Positions 34,167 to 43,564 are shown, counted from the first letter of the stretch. The stretch is DNA of 64,000 nt from an uncultured Collinsella sp. (GCA_900541145.1 UQIH01000001.1:221636-285635); one strand, 5' to 3'. Notes: a model not told the origin generated them from the sequence alone. A program made the numbers and translations.

Positions 34167-34184
34167 ACCTAGTCATTGGGGCCT

Positions 34185-34415
34185 GTGGTCAAAAAATAGC
34201 AAATATGAGTACTGTTACTTTTTTAGTAACAGCGATTTTGAATTAAAAAGGCCAGTCTTGGCCTTTTGTGTCCGGTTTTGGAAGGATACATCGGCATTTT
34301 TCGTCCAGCCACGCAATCGTTAATGCACAGACAGAATAGATTTGTACATTATTTTTCGCGCCTAAAATGAAACGCCGTTTGTGACAGTACTCACAAACGG
34401 CGTTTTTTGGCCACT
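34185..34415. repeat. Second element of the TGAGTACTGTTA family
   Basis: The left copy (34185-34233) is nearly identical to that at 19661 and includes a perfect hairpin CTGTTAC-N7-GTAACAG. The right, inverted copy (34370-34415) keeps GTGGCCAAAAAA and TGAGTACTGTCA but has a 15-bp perfect stem (AAACGCCGTTTGTGA) wrapped round the core. The 330-base gap between the small gene and nhaA otherwise holds only a terminator. Confidence 0.72.
34246..34267 (+). terminator. Terminator of the small plus-strand gene
   Basis: AAAAGGCCA-GTCT-TGGCCTTTT, a perfect 9-bp stem ending in a T run; it lies 80 bases past the stop at 34166. Confidence 0.75.
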
Positions 34416-34498
34416 GGGGTGTCCGGCAGGTGGCAAGTACCACTCAAAACCGCGTTTTACACGCGCTCGAGCAGGCTCTGGCGTCTGTTTCTACGCGC

Positions 34499-35857
34499 CT
34501 ACTCGTTCTTGGGCGCGGGGTGCTTGCAGATCACACTCATGTAGATCATGCCAAGTACGGCCGCGGTGACAGAGCCGGCGAGAATAGCGGCCTTGGCAGC
34601 CAGAACCTCAAACTGGGCCGTCGGGAAGGCGAGGCCGCTGATGAGAATCGACATGGTAAAGCCGATACCGCCCAGAATGCCCACGCCGGCAATCATATGC
34701 CAGTTGACATTGTGCGGCAGCTCGCAGGCCTTGAGCTTGACCAAGGCGAACGTCATGCCAAAGATACCGATCGGCTTACCCAGCAGCATGCCAAAGTACA
34801 CGCCGAGCGTCACCGGGTCGGTGAGCAGCGTGCTCATGTCCACGCCCACTAGGCGAACCTGTGCGTTGACGAACGCAAAGATCGGCAGGATCACAAAGTT
34901 GACCGGTGTGGAGATCAGACGCTCCATGCGGATGAGCGGCGGGGTCACGCGGTGCATGACGCGCTCGACCTTGGTGGTCGAGACGGTAAAGTCATGCTGG
35001 CCCAGGATGTGCGCCTCGTCGTCGTAGCGGTCATCGAGCAGCGGCAGGCACTCGCCCAACCAATCGGTGAGGCTATCGAGCTTGACGCCGCACTTGGCCG
35101 GGATGGTGAAGGCCAGGATGACGCCGGCAAGCGTAGCGTGCACGCCGCTCTTGAACATGCAGAACCACAGCAGCAGGCCCAGCACCGAATACGGGGCAAG
35201 GCGGTAGTGCTGCGTCTTGTTGAGCCACACGAGCGCGCACGTCACAAGCGCGGCGGCGCCCAACCAAAACGGATTGGGGCTCTGACCGTAGAAGATGGCG
35301 ATGGCGGCGATGGAGATGAGGTCGTCGGCGATGGCGAGCGTCGAGAAGAACACACGCACGCCGTTGGGCACGCGATTGCCCAAAAGCGACAGCACGCCCA
35401 GCGCAAAGGCAATATCGGTTGCCATGGGAATGGCCCAGCCGTTGTGCGCGCCGGCATGGTTAAAGATCAGATAGATGCAGGCGGGAACGACGACGCCGCC
35501 CACGGCCGCCAGCATGGGAAGCATAGCCTGGCGCGGGTTTTTGAGCTCGCCGACCGTCATTTCATATTTGAGCTCAATGCCCACCAGCAAAAAGAAAATC
35601 GCCATGAGGAAGTCGTTGACGAAAAGCTCAACGGTGAGACCGGCCGTAAGGTTGCCCAGACCCACATACAGCGGGGTCTCCAAAAAGTGATGGATGGCCT
35701 CGTAGGCATCGGTGTTGGCGCAAATGACGGCGGCGATGGCGGCGAAGACCATGACGGCGGCGGAAATCGTGCCGTTCTCGGTGATGCGCTCCCAAATGTC
35801 ATGGCGCTCAAAACGCTTGCGCTCACGAACGTTAAACAGCTGCTCGGGTGCTGCCAT
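34499..35857 (-). CDS. nhaA: Na+/H+ antiporter NhaA
   Basis: A 452-residue membrane protein with about 12 TM segments. MATDIAFALGVLSLLG and STLAIADDLISI carry the paired Asp residues that bind sodium in NhaA. It exports sodium in exchange for protons. The ATG follows GAAAGGAGC. The right arm of the repeat at 34370-34415 may act as its terminator. Confidence 0.95.
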   Translation of the reverse strand: MAAPEQLFNVRERKRFERHDIWERITENGTISAAVMVFAAIAAVICANTDAYEAIHHFLETPLYVGLGNLTAGLTVELFVNDFLMAIFFLLVGIELKYEMTVGELKNPRQAMLPMLAAVGGVVVPACIYLIFNHAGAHNGWAIPMATDIAFALGVLSLLGNRVPNGVRVFFSTLAIADDLISIAAIAIFYGQSPNPFWLGAAALVTCALVWLNKTQHYRLAPYSVLGLLLWFCMFKSGVHATLAGVILAFTIPAKCGVKLDSLTDWLGECLPLLDDRYDDEAHILGQHDFTVSTTKVERVMHRVTPPLIRMERLISTPVNFVILPIFAFVNAQVRLVGVDMSTLLTDPVTLGVYFGMLLGKPIGIFGMTFALVKLKACELPHNVNWHMIAGVGILGGIGFTMSILISGLAFPTAQFEVLAAKAAILAGSVTAAVLGMIYMSVICKHPAPKNE

Positions 35858-36064
35858 GGGCGGCTCCTTTCACGGGAAAGCTCCCGTCTTAAAAAAGCAC
35901 GGCCCGCCCAAGTGGCGGTGCCGCGCTCTAACGTATTACGCTTGCATCTAGCCTACCCTGCACGACAGGCACGCAGGCGTGGCCGAAAAGCGGAACCACA
36001 GGTTGAACATTATTTGCTCAACGGCACGGGCGCGCCTATCCAAGAGACGACGCGGCGCCGTGCA

Positions 36065-36105
36065 CAAAAAACGACCGGAGCGCGGGGCTTCCGCGATCCG
36101 GTCGT
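36065..36105 (-). terminator. Terminator of ppaC
   Basis: ACGACCGGA-CGCGG pairs with CCGCG-TCCGGTCGT, followed on the minus strand by TTTTTTGTG. Confidence 0.9.
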
Positions 36106-36124
36106 GGCGTTTGGTCAACTAAAC

Positions 36125-37048
36125 CTAGCAGGCGGCCATGATGGGGGCAGCGACCTGCTTCTTACGGGAGAGGACGCCCGGCATCCAGACGCCGTCGTGC
36201 TCGTCGGCAATGCCCAGGCCCTTCTGAGCAGCCTCGGTCTCGCCCTCGAGCAGGACCTGCGAGCCCTCCTCCATGATGTCAGTGATGCACAGGACGATGC
36301 CGTCGGCACCCTTCTCGGCGGCGTAGGCGCGCATGGCCTCGCGAATCTCGTCGATCATGCCGAGTGCGCGAGTCTTGTCGACAGTCTCGTACTGGCCGAT
36401 GAGCAGCTTCTTGCCGGCAGGCTCGAACATCTTGATGTCGTTGCCGACCATCTCGGCTGCGGTGAAGGAGCCGGACGGGCGGGTGAGGAAGACCTCCATG
36501 CCAAACTTGACCGGGTCGACGCCCACCTGCTCGCCGAGCTTGGCGGCGACGGCGCGGTCGACATCGGTGGTAGTGGGGCTCTTGAGCATGAGCGTGTCGG
36601 TCATCATGGCCGAGAGCAGCAGCTTGGCCTGAACGTCGGAAAGCTCAACGCCGAGCACGCCGGCGAGCTTGGTGACGATGGTGCAGCTGGAGCCCCAGGG
36701 CAGGCAGATGTAGTGCAGCGGGCCGGCGGTCTCGAAGTCGCCGATGCGGTGGTGGTCGACGACGCCAAAGACCGTGGCGTCCTTAAGACCGGCGACGGAC
36801 TGGGCAGACTCGTTGTGGTCGGTGAGGACGACGAGCTGACCGGCCTCGACGGACTCGATCACGCGGGGCTCGGCAATGCCGGCGTCGGCGAGCAGCTTGG
36901 CGGACTCGGCCGGAAGCTGACCAAGGGCGCAGGCCTCGTAGGTGTTGTCGGCATACTCAACCTGGTTGAGCAGCTGAGACAGGACGACGGCGCTCATGAT
37001 GGCGTCGTTATCGGGGTTCTGGTGACCAAAGACAAGAACGTTTGCCAT
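36125..37048 (-). CDS. ppaC: Manganese-dependent inorganic pyrophosphatase
   Basis: A 307-residue family II pyrophosphatase of the DHH type. FGHQNPDNDAI, LTDHNE and VVDHHRIGDF supply metal ligands, and SRKKQVAAPI near the C-terminus binds pyrophosphate. It hydrolyses the pyrophosphate made in biosynthesis. No CBS regulatory insert. A single gene with its own terminator. Confidence 0.95.
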   Translation of the reverse strand: MANVLVFGHQNPDNDAIMSAVVLSQLLNQVEYADNTYEACALGQLPAESAKLLADAGIAEPRVIESVEAGQLVVLTDHNESAQSVAGLKDATVFGVVDHHRIGDFETAGPLHYICLPWGSSCTIVTKLAGVLGVELSDVQAKLLLSAMMTDTLMLKSPTTTDVDRAVAAKLGEQVGVDPVKFGMEVFLTRPSGSFTAAEMVGNDIKMFEPAGKKLLIGQYETVDKTRALGMIDEIREAMRAYAAEKGADGIVLCITDIMEEGSQVLLEGETEAAQKGLGIADEHDGVWMPGVLSRKKQVAAPIMAAC

Positions 37049-37162
37049 GGATATCCTCCACTTGATATGTGTGCTTGGACGTAGCTATGGTAGCACGCCG
37101 ATGCCGAGCCTTCGCAGACGGAAGGGCCACGGCATATTTTGGGGCGCAGGCACGGGGGCCAA

Positions 37163-37215
37163 GGCTGTCCCTTTTGCACCATGTTGGTGCAATGTAACCT
37201 GTCCCCCTTGCACCA
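37163..37215. repeat. REPIN-like repeat (GGTGCAA..GGGACAGGTTAC family)
   Basis: Direct copies CTGTCCCTTTTGCACCA and CTGTCCCCCTTGCACCA surround a TGCACCATGTTGGTGCA palindrome. The minus strand shares GGTGCAA, CAGGTTAC and CAACATGGTGCA with the element at 43498-43564. Confidence 0.72.
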
Positions 37216-37216
37216 G

Positions 37217-38170
37217 CTATTTACCGGCAGCGCGCAGGGCTACGTAGGCGGCACCGATGATGCCGGCGTCGTTTCCGAGCGAAGCGACCTTAATGGGCGT
37301 CTCGCGCGAGGCGGAAAGCGCGTACTGCTTAAAGTGCTCGCGAACCTTGTCGAGGTAGACATCGGCCGAGGCGGAGGCGCCGCCGCCGATGAGGAACATC
37401 TCGGGATCAACCACGTTGGCAATAAGCGCCAGTGCGCGGCCGAGATAGTCGGCCATGGTATCGGCCGCGGCCAGCGCGAGCTTGTCGCCCTCGCGACAAG
37501 CCTGGAACACGTCCTTGGAATCGGAGGGGCCGGTCAGCTCGATGGGCTCGACGCCCGCCTTCTTGCACTCGGCAAGGTAGTTGCTCACCACGCCGGTGGC
37601 GCTGGAATACTGCTCCAGGTGGCCATGGCCGCCGCAGCCGCAGGTGCGCTCCTCGGCCGGGTTCAGGCACATGTGGCCAATCTCGCCGCCAGCACCCACA
37701 ACGCCCGATACCACGTCGCCGTTAACGATAACGCCGCCGCCCACGCCGGTACCAATGGTGACCATCACCACGTTCTGTACGCCCTTGGCAGAGCCGAGCC
37801 AGGCCTCGCCCATAGCAGCAGCGTTGGCGTCGTTCTCGTACTTAACGACCGCGTCGGGGCAGTGCTCCTGGATGGCGATCTTGAGCTCGGGCAGGTTGAT
37901 GGCGATGTTCGCCTTGACCTTGGCATCGCCCGATGCCGGGATGGGGCACGGAACGGCCAGGCCAATGCCCGACACAAAGGCACGCGGAATCTGGGCCTTG
38001 GCGACCACCTGGTCGATAGCCTCGGTCACCGCGGCAAAGCCCGCAGCGTCAACGATGGGAGGCGTGGGCACGCTGGCCTTGGCAAGCAGGTTTCCGTCCT
38101 CATCGAACAGACCCTCCTTGACCGAGGTGCCGCCGACGTCGATGCCGATGTAATACTGCTTAGGTTCCAT
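37217..38170 (-). CDS. glk: ROK-family glucokinase
   Basis: A 317-residue sugar kinase. GIDVGGTSVKEGLFD is the ATP phosphate-binding start, ENDANAAAMGE holds the catalytic Asp, GTGVGGG the second phosphate motif, and EERTCGCGGHGHLE the ROK zinc site. It should phosphorylate glucose (or a related hexose) with ATP. The ATG at 38170 follows GAAAGGTGG. Confidence 0.9.
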   Translation of the reverse strand: MEPKQYYIGIDVGGTSVKEGLFDEDGNLLAKASVPTPPIVDAAGFAAVTEAIDQVVAKAQIPRAFVSGIGLAVPCPIPASGDAKVKANIAINLPELKIAIQEHCPDAVVKYENDANAAAMGEAWLGSAKGVQNVVMVTIGTGVGGGVIVNGDVVSGVVGAGGEIGHMCLNPAEERTCGCGGHGHLEQYSSATGVVSNYLAECKKAGVEPIELTGPSDSKDVFQACREGDKLALAAADTMADYLGRALALIANVVDPEMFLIGGGASASADVYLDKVREHFKQYALSASRETPIKVASLGNDAGIIGAAYVALRAAGK

Positions 38171-38224
38171 GGGAGCCCACCTTTCTCGTTTAAACATTGC
38201 CTGTATGGTACCGCTCCCAAGGCA

Positions 38225-38265
38225 AAAACCTACCAAAAAGGGACAGGTTTGTTTTGGCAGGTTTT
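38225..38265. repeat. Small inverted repeat with GGGACAGG core
   Basis: AAAACCTACCAAAA and TTTTGGCAGGTTTT (one mismatch) flank AGGGACAGGTTTG, the same GGGAC core seen in the other REPIN-like repeats. Confidence 0.6.
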
Positions 38266-38330
38266 ATCTGGGAAAACGCGAATGACCGCTTAACGCGACA
38301 TTACTCAGATGTTTATCTATTTAGAGCGCT

Positions 38331-38344
38331 CTAATTTATATGCA
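38331..38344. promoter_or_regulatory. Palindrome upstream of the second GntR gene
   Basis: TTAGAGCGCTCTAA is a perfect 14-bp palindrome in an AT-rich stretch before the GntR-manA genes. It may be the operator of that regulator; no second copy was found in the window. Confidence 0.5.
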
Positions 38345-38452
38345 AAGCGACTTTTAATTATATCTTTCTCGAACTTTTTAAATATACAATAGGGATGCTT
38401 AGGTGTTAACTATACTTTCTTTTATACTCAACCAAGTTGGAAAGGAGGTTCC

Positions 38453-39172
38453 ATGATTCCCAAATACGAAGCGATAGCTGCAGATATTCGTCGCACTATC
38501 GAGGATGGCGCTCTTAAACCGGGCGACAAGCTTCCTACCGTGGTTGAGTTCTGCAAGCTCTATAACGTTTCCAAAATCACCGTCAAACGAGCTCTTGAAC
38601 AAATCACCGAAGAAGGTCTTATTACCAGCCGGCGTGGATCGGGTACCTACGTTAAGGACACGGCGGGGCTTCCCGGCCAGGCGTTTTTCCAGGGCAAAAA
38701 CGACCGTACCCAGGGTTTTTCGTATGAGCATCGCGGGGAGAAGGTGACCTCGGTGGTCTACGATTTCTCGATCGTTAATCCACCAGCGGACATCGCAGCC
38801 CAGCTGGGAATTGCCGAGGATGACTTTGCCTATCACGTCGTGCGCGTGCGTCAGGCCGATGAGAAGCCCATCGTTATCGAGTACACCTACATGCCCCTCG
38901 AGCTGATTCCAGGCCTTAAAAAGAAGGACCTGTACGGATCGGTCTACCGCTTCATCCGCGAGCAATGTGGGCTGAAGATTTCGAGCTTCCACCGTACCAT
39001 TCGCGCCGTGGCAGCAACCGAGGAAGAAGCCGAGCGTCTGGACACCAAACTTGGCTCTCCCCTGCTCGAGCTCACCCAGATTGGCTTTTTGGACAGCGGC
39101 GCCGCCTTTGAGTATTCGATCTCGCGCAACGTTGGCGATCGCTTTGAGTTGCACAACGTAACGTTGGCATAG
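38453..39172 (+). CDS. GntR/HutC-family transcriptional regulator
   Basis: A 239-residue regulator: winged helix (KLPTVVEFCKLYNVSKITVKRAL) then a UTRA domain. AAAGGAGG precedes the ATG. It is divergent from the glucokinase gene and upstream of manA on the same strand, so it may control hexose-phosphate genes. It is only distantly like the repressor at 6829-7560. Confidence 0.9.
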   Translation: MIPKYEAIAADIRRTIEDGALKPGDKLPTVVEFCKLYNVSKITVKRALEQITEEGLITSRRGSGTYVKDTAGLPGQAFFQGKNDRTQGFSYEHRGEKVTSVVYDFSIVNPPADIAAQLGIAEDDFAYHVVRVRQADEKPIVIEYTYMPLELIPGLKKKDLYGSVYRFIREQCGLKISSFHRTIRAVAATEEEAERLDTKLGSPLLELTQIGFLDSGAAFEYSISRNVGDRFELHNVTLA

Positions 39173-39246
39173 GTTTTTGTAGTCACGCGGGCGCTCGTTT
39201 TGAGCCGTCTTACGCGGCACCCGCACAACCTTATGGGAGTATGCAC

Positions 39247-40179
39247 ATGTCCGATTTGATTAAACTCACGCCGATCTTCCACGAGAAGATCTGGGGCGGC
39301 CGCCAGTTGGAGACCGTGTTTGGCTACGACATTCCCGAGGGTCCCATCGGTGAGTGCTGGGCCATCTCGGCCCATCCCAACGGCGACTGCCAGATTGCGG
39401 AGGGACCGTACGCCGGCCACACGCTGTCGTGGCTGTGGGCCGAGCACCGCGAGCTCTTTGGCAACTGCGAGGGCAAGGAGTTCCCGCTGCTCATCAAGAT
39501 TCTGGACGCCAAGGACGACCTTTCGATCCAGATTCATCCCAACGACGAGTACGCCGCCGAGCACGAGAACGGCAGTCTGGGTAAAACCGAGTGCTGGTAT
39601 GTACTGGACTGCGAGCCCGGTGCCACGATCATCGTCGGCCAGCGCGCGCACGACCGCGCCGAGGCCGCGCAGATGATCGAGGGGGGCCGTTGGGACGAGA
39701 TGCTCAACGTGCTGCCGATTCACAAGGGAGACTTTTTCCAGATCGACTCCGGCACCGTTCACGCCATCAAGACCGGCACGCTGATTCTGGAGACGCAGCA
39801 GTCGAGCGACGTGACATATCGCCTGTACGACTACGACCGTCCCGGCACCGACGGAAAGCTGCGCCCGCTGCACATTGAGCAGAGCCTCGACTGCATCGAC
39901 TTTGATGCTCAGGCTCCGACCGACGGCACGGTGACCGCGCCCGAGGTGGACGGCGTGACCGAGCTCGAGTCCAACCCCTGCTACACCGTCGATCGCGTGC
40001 GCGTCAACGGCAGCAAGACCCTCGACCAGCGCTGGCCCTTCATGTGCCTGTCGGTCATCGACGGCGAAGGCACCGTCTGCGGCGACCCCGTCCACAAGGG
40101 AAGTCACCTGCTGGCCCCGAGCACCGTCAGCTCCATCGACCTCGAAGGCAAGATGGAACTGATCATCAGCCACCTCTAG
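39247..40179 (+). CDS. manA: Mannose-6-phosphate isomerase, class I
   Basis: A 310-residue cupin enzyme. LSIQIHPNDEYAAEHE and GKTECWYVL carry zinc ligands, and GTVHAIKTGTLILETQQSSD is the C-terminal cupin motif with a further zinc His. It interconverts mannose-6-phosphate and fructose-6-phosphate. I prefer the ATG at 39247, seven bases after GGGAG, over that at 39241, which is too close. Confidence 0.93.
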   Translation: MSDLIKLTPIFHEKIWGGRQLETVFGYDIPEGPIGECWAISAHPNGDCQIAEGPYAGHTLSWLWAEHRELFGNCEGKEFPLLIKILDAKDDLSIQIHPNDEYAAEHENGSLGKTECWYVLDCEPGATIIVGQRAHDRAEAAQMIEGGRWDEMLNVLPIHKGDFFQIDSGTVHAIKTGTLILETQQSSDVTYRLYDYDRPGTDGKLRPLHIEQSLDCIDFDAQAPTDGTVTAPEVDGVTELESNPCYTVDRVRVNGSKTLDQRWPFMCLSVIDGEGTVCGDPVHKGSHLLAPSTVSSIDLEGKMELIISHL

Positions 40180-40203
40180 TTCGCACCAACAACCCAAACG
40201 CAA

Positions 40204-40242
40204 CAAGGGGCTCCCCCGTTCACCAACGGGGGAGTCCCTTGT
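40204..40242 (+). terminator. Hairpin after manA
   Basis: AAGGG-CTCCCCCGTT pairs with AACGGGGGAG-CCCTT; a strong stem but followed by GTCCATAT, not a T run. Confidence 0.6.
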
Positions 40243-40321
40243 CCATATATATCAGCCCACCCGGCTCTCCAGATCAAAAAAGCGGACGAGCAGAGCGACG
40301 TTCGCAAGCAACGTTATCTAA

Positions 40322-40450
40322 GGACCTGGACGGGCGTATGGGGCAACATCGATCGCGAGTTCCGCACGAGCCGGAGAGCACTTAATGTGCTCTCCGTGCG
40401 AGCAGGACTGCCCGAGCAGGCGATGTTGCCCCATACGCCCGCCCAGGTCC
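40322..40450. other. Large nested hairpin between manA and pcrA
   Basis: 30-base arms (GGACCTGG(A/G)CGGGCGTATG.. CAACATCG) at 40322-40351 and 40421-40450 pair with one mismatch. Inside is a second perfect stem GGAGAGCAC-TTAAT-GTGCTCTCC (40373-40395), extended by CGCAC/GTGCG. The whole could form one 129-base structured RNA on either strand. It could be a pcrA terminator or a structured RNA; no T-run follows. Confidence 0.75.
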
Positions 40451-40457
40451 GCCGGGA

Positions 40458-43358
40458 TCACGACAGCTTGACGATCGGAGCAAAGCCCTTCATAAGCTTT
40501 TTGGTCTGGCCGGTCTTTTCGAATTGAACCTCGATCATGTCTCCGGCGACCGAGATCACGGTACCCGTGCCAAAAGTCTTGTGGCTCACGGTATCGCCCG
40601 CGGCAAAGTCCTGCGATGCGCTGGCACGATCGACCTTGCGCTCCACCGTCGGGGACACCTTGGAAGACGGCTTTTTGGCTCGCGACGCGCCCGAACCAAA
40701 AGTCGAGGCAACACGGCCGGCGTCAGGCGAAACCCCACGATGGCGCTCGGTCCCGTAACTGCTGCCGCCAAAGAAATCGTCAAAGCTCGATCCGCCGCGC
40801 GAACCGGAACCGCCGGTCGAGCGCGTATGCGAGCCAAACACCTTGCCGCCGTACATATCCGAGCCCATGCCCGAGCCAAAGGTGCCGTGACGGTCGCCGC
40901 GCTTCTCCCAGCCCGTGCCCTCAAAACCGGCAGAACCGATGCCGCTAAACTCGATATCCTCAAACGGAATCTCGTTGAGGAAGCGCGAGCGCGGGTTGGC
41001 AGAGGTCGAGCCGTAGGTGCGACGCGTGGCCGCATAGGTCAGGAACAGGCGCTTGCGAGCACGCGTGATGGCGACGTAGGCCAAGCGACGCTCCTCCTCG
41101 AGCTTGCCCGGATCGTCACCACCGCCAAAGTCGTGCACGTGCGGGAAGATACCCTCCTCCATGCCGGCCACGAACACCGCCGGGAACTCCAGGCCCTTGG
41201 CGGAGTGGATGGTCATCATGGTAATGGCATGCGTCTCGCCGGCCAGGGAATCCAAGTCGGAGCGCAGGGCCAGCCACTCCATGAGCGCCGGCAGCGCCTT
41301 ACAGGTGAGCGGACCGTAGGTGCGCTCGATCTCGTCGGCATGCACGGCACCCGCCGGCATCTCCGTCGGCGCGGCATACGCGTTGCCCGCGATGGCGGCG
41401 GCCAGGGCATCCTGCGGAGACAGCGCCGGAGCGGCCAAGCTATCGAGCGGATTGGAGCCCGCGGCGTCACGCGCGCCAACGAGCGCCTCAAACGAGGATA
41501 CCGGGGCAGATGGCCCCGGTTCGGGCGCAGGCGCGCTCACCACGACAGGCTCGGGCTCGGCGCTAGCAGGCACATCGGCAACACCGGCAGCGCGCAGCTC
41601 TTCCAAGCTCTCGAGCGTACCTTCGATATCCTCGTGCGTCTCCTCAAATTCGGCGGCGACGCCCAGGAATTCCTGGATGTTCTCGGCGCGGCTCTCGGAC
41701 TCCATGGTGCCCTCGGCGCGGAAAGCCTGCAGCAGGCCCGTCTTATCGACGATCATCTCGACGACGTCCTTGAGCTCGCCGTCCATGCGGCGACCCTCGC
41801 GCACCAGCGCCACAAAGCTCGACAGGCCGTTGCGCACCTTGGCGCTAAACATGCCCGTCTCGGCTGTTGCGATCTCGCAGGCTTGGAAGAACGAGCAGCG
41901 GTTGTCGCGTGCCAGCTGCTCAATCTTTTGAATCGAGGTGGAGCCGATGCCGCGGCGCGGCGTGTTGATGACGCGCTTGACGCTCATCTCGTCGGCCGGG
42001 TTCACAATCATCTTAAGATAGGCCATGACGTCGCGGATCTCGGCACGATCGAAGAATCGCGTGCCGCCCACAATCTTGTAGGGCACGCCTGCGCGCAGGA
42101 ACATATCTTCGAGGATACGCGACTGGGCGTTGGTGCGGTAGAACACAGCAATATCGTCGTAGCTCGTGCCCTTGGAGTGCAGCTTTTCGATCTCGCCGGC
42201 AATCCAGCGGCCCTCGTCGCGCTCATCGCTTGCCTGGAAGGCCTGGATCTTCTCGCCGTCGCCCTCGGCCGTAAACAGGCGCTTCTCCTTGCGCTGCGAG
42301 TTGTGACGCACCACGGCGTTGGCGGCGCTCAGGATATGACCCGTGGAGCGGTAGTTCTGCTCTAGCTTGACGGTCTTGCAGTTTTTAAAGTCCTTCTCAA
42401 AGTCCAGGATATTGGTGATGTCGGCGCCACGCCAGCTATAAATGGACTGGTCGTCGTCGCCCACGACCATGAGGTTTTGGTACTTGGCGGCCAGCAGGTT
42501 GGCGATCTCGTACTGGACGTGGTTGGTGTCCTGATACTCGTCGACGCTAATGTAGCGGAAGCGCTCCTGGTACTTGTCGAGCACCTCGGGGCGGGTGCGC
42601 AGCAGCTCGAGCGTGCGCACGAGCAGGTCGTCGAAGTCCATCGCGTTGGCGGCGCGCAGGCGGCGTTCCAGCTCCAGGTAGACCTGCGCGGCCTTTTTGT
42701 CATTGGGGCTGTCGGCGGATTTGAGCATGTCCTCGGGGCCGATCATGGCGTTTTTGGCCGAGCTGATCTTGCTGCGGATCATGTTGATGGGGAACTGCTT
42801 TTGCTCGATGCCGAGCGCCTGCATAATGTCACGCACCATGCGCTTTGAGTCATCATCATCGTAGATGGTGAACTGACCGGTATAGCCCAGCAAGTCGGCG
42901 TCCTCACGCAGCATGCGCACGCACATGGCATGGAAGGTGCACACCCACATGCCGCGGGTGCCGCTGGGAATGAGCGCCGCCAGACGCTCGCGCATCTCGG
43001 CCGCGGCCTTGTTGGTAAACGTGATGGCAAGAACCTGCCAAGGCTTAACACCCAGGTCGCCGAGCATATGTGCGATGCGGAAGGTCAAGACGCGGGTCTT
43101 GCCCGAGCCGGCGCCGGCGAGCACCAGCAACGGACCCTCGGTGGACAGGACCGCCTCGCGCTGGGCGGGATTAAGGCTGTCAATGTCGACGAGCGGCTTG
43201 GCGGGCTTGGGCGCCGGCGCGGGAGCGTCGTAGATGTCGAGCGGGACGAGCTCGGGCTCCGGCGCTGCAGGGGCGGTGTATGCATCGAGCGGCACGGGTT
43301 CCGGCGCGGGCGGCACGGGTACCGCGGCGTTCTTTTCCCAGGGCAGGGGCTGGGTCAT
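40458..43358 (-). CDS. pcrA: UvrD/PcrA-type ATP-dependent DNA helicase
   Basis: A 966-residue superfamily 1A helicase, 3'-5' translocase. An N-terminal Pro-rich stretch (1-55) precedes the Q-motif LNPAQREAV, then Walker A GAGSGKT, Walker B ISVDEYQDTN, GDDDQSIYSWRGA, NYRST, and VAITRARKRLFL (motif VI). Between residues of domain 2, an Ala/Pro/Glu-rich insert of about 85 residues follows ELRAAGVADVPA. A Gly/Ser linker and a Tudor-like end (AAGDTVSHKTFGTGTV) close it. The ATG at 43358 follows GAGGAG. Confidence 0.95.
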   Translation of the reverse strand: MTQPLPWEKNAAVPVPPAPEPVPLDAYTAPAAPEPELVPLDIYDAPAPAPKPAKPLVDIDSLNPAQREAVLSTEGPLLVLAGAGSGKTRVLTFRIAHMLGDLGVKPWQVLAITFTNKAAAEMRERLAALIPSGTRGMWVCTFHAMCVRMLREDADLLGYTGQFTIYDDDDSKRMVRDIMQALGIEQKQFPINMIRSKISSAKNAMIGPEDMLKSADSPNDKKAAQVYLELERRLRAANAMDFDDLLVRTLELLRTRPEVLDKYQERFRYISVDEYQDTNHVQYEIANLLAAKYQNLMVVGDDDQSIYSWRGADITNILDFEKDFKNCKTVKLEQNYRSTGHILSAANAVVRHNSQRKEKRLFTAEGDGEKIQAFQASDERDEGRWIAGEIEKLHSKGTSYDDIAVFYRTNAQSRILEDMFLRAGVPYKIVGGTRFFDRAEIRDVMAYLKMIVNPADEMSVKRVINTPRRGIGSTSIQKIEQLARDNRCSFFQACEIATAETGMFSAKVRNGLSSFVALVREGRRMDGELKDVVEMIVDKTGLLQAFRAEGTMESESRAENIQEFLGVAAEFEETHEDIEGTLESLEELRAAGVADVPASAEPEPVVVSAPAPEPGPSAPVSSFEALVGARDAAGSNPLDSLAAPALSPQDALAAAIAGNAYAAPTEMPAGAVHADEIERTYGPLTCKALPALMEWLALRSDLDSLAGETHAITMMTIHSAKGLEFPAVFVAGMEEGIFPHVHDFGGGDDPGKLEEERRLAYVAITRARKRLFLTYAATRRTYGSTSANPRSRFLNEIPFEDIEFSGIGSAGFEGTGWEKRGDRHGTFGSGMGSDMYGGKVFGSHTRSTGGSGSRGGSSFDDFFGGSSYGTERHRGVSPDAGRVASTFGSGASRAKKPSSKVSPTVERKVDRASASQDFAAGDTVSHKTFGTGTVISVAGDMIEVQFEKTGQTKKLMKGFAPIVKLS

Positions 43359-43497
43359 GGGCGACTCCTCATCTGACGGACGGCGCGCCTGCGGGCAGCG
43401 CCATAGTTTGAGCCGTACCAGTATACCGAGCCGCGCGGACACCGACGCAAATCACACCACGACTCCGTGCGCCACTGTCAGGCCCGCCCCAGCGGAT

Positions 43498-43564
43498 TTG
43501 GTGCAATGGGGTCAGGTTAGCCTGCACCATGTTGCTGCAAAGTAACCTGACCCCATTGCACCAA
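43498..43564. repeat. REPIN-like inverted repeat with perfect 22-base arms
   Basis: The arm starting TTGGTGCAATGGGGTCAGG (43498-43519) is repeated as a perfect inverse at 43543-43564, around a TGCACCATGTTGCTGCA core. The same family is at 37163-37215. Confidence 0.85.

Noticed and set aside
34952..37084. 710-codon open frame on the plus strand
   Set aside because: It crosses two minus-strand genes (nhaA, ppaC) and the terminator between them; it is a shadow.
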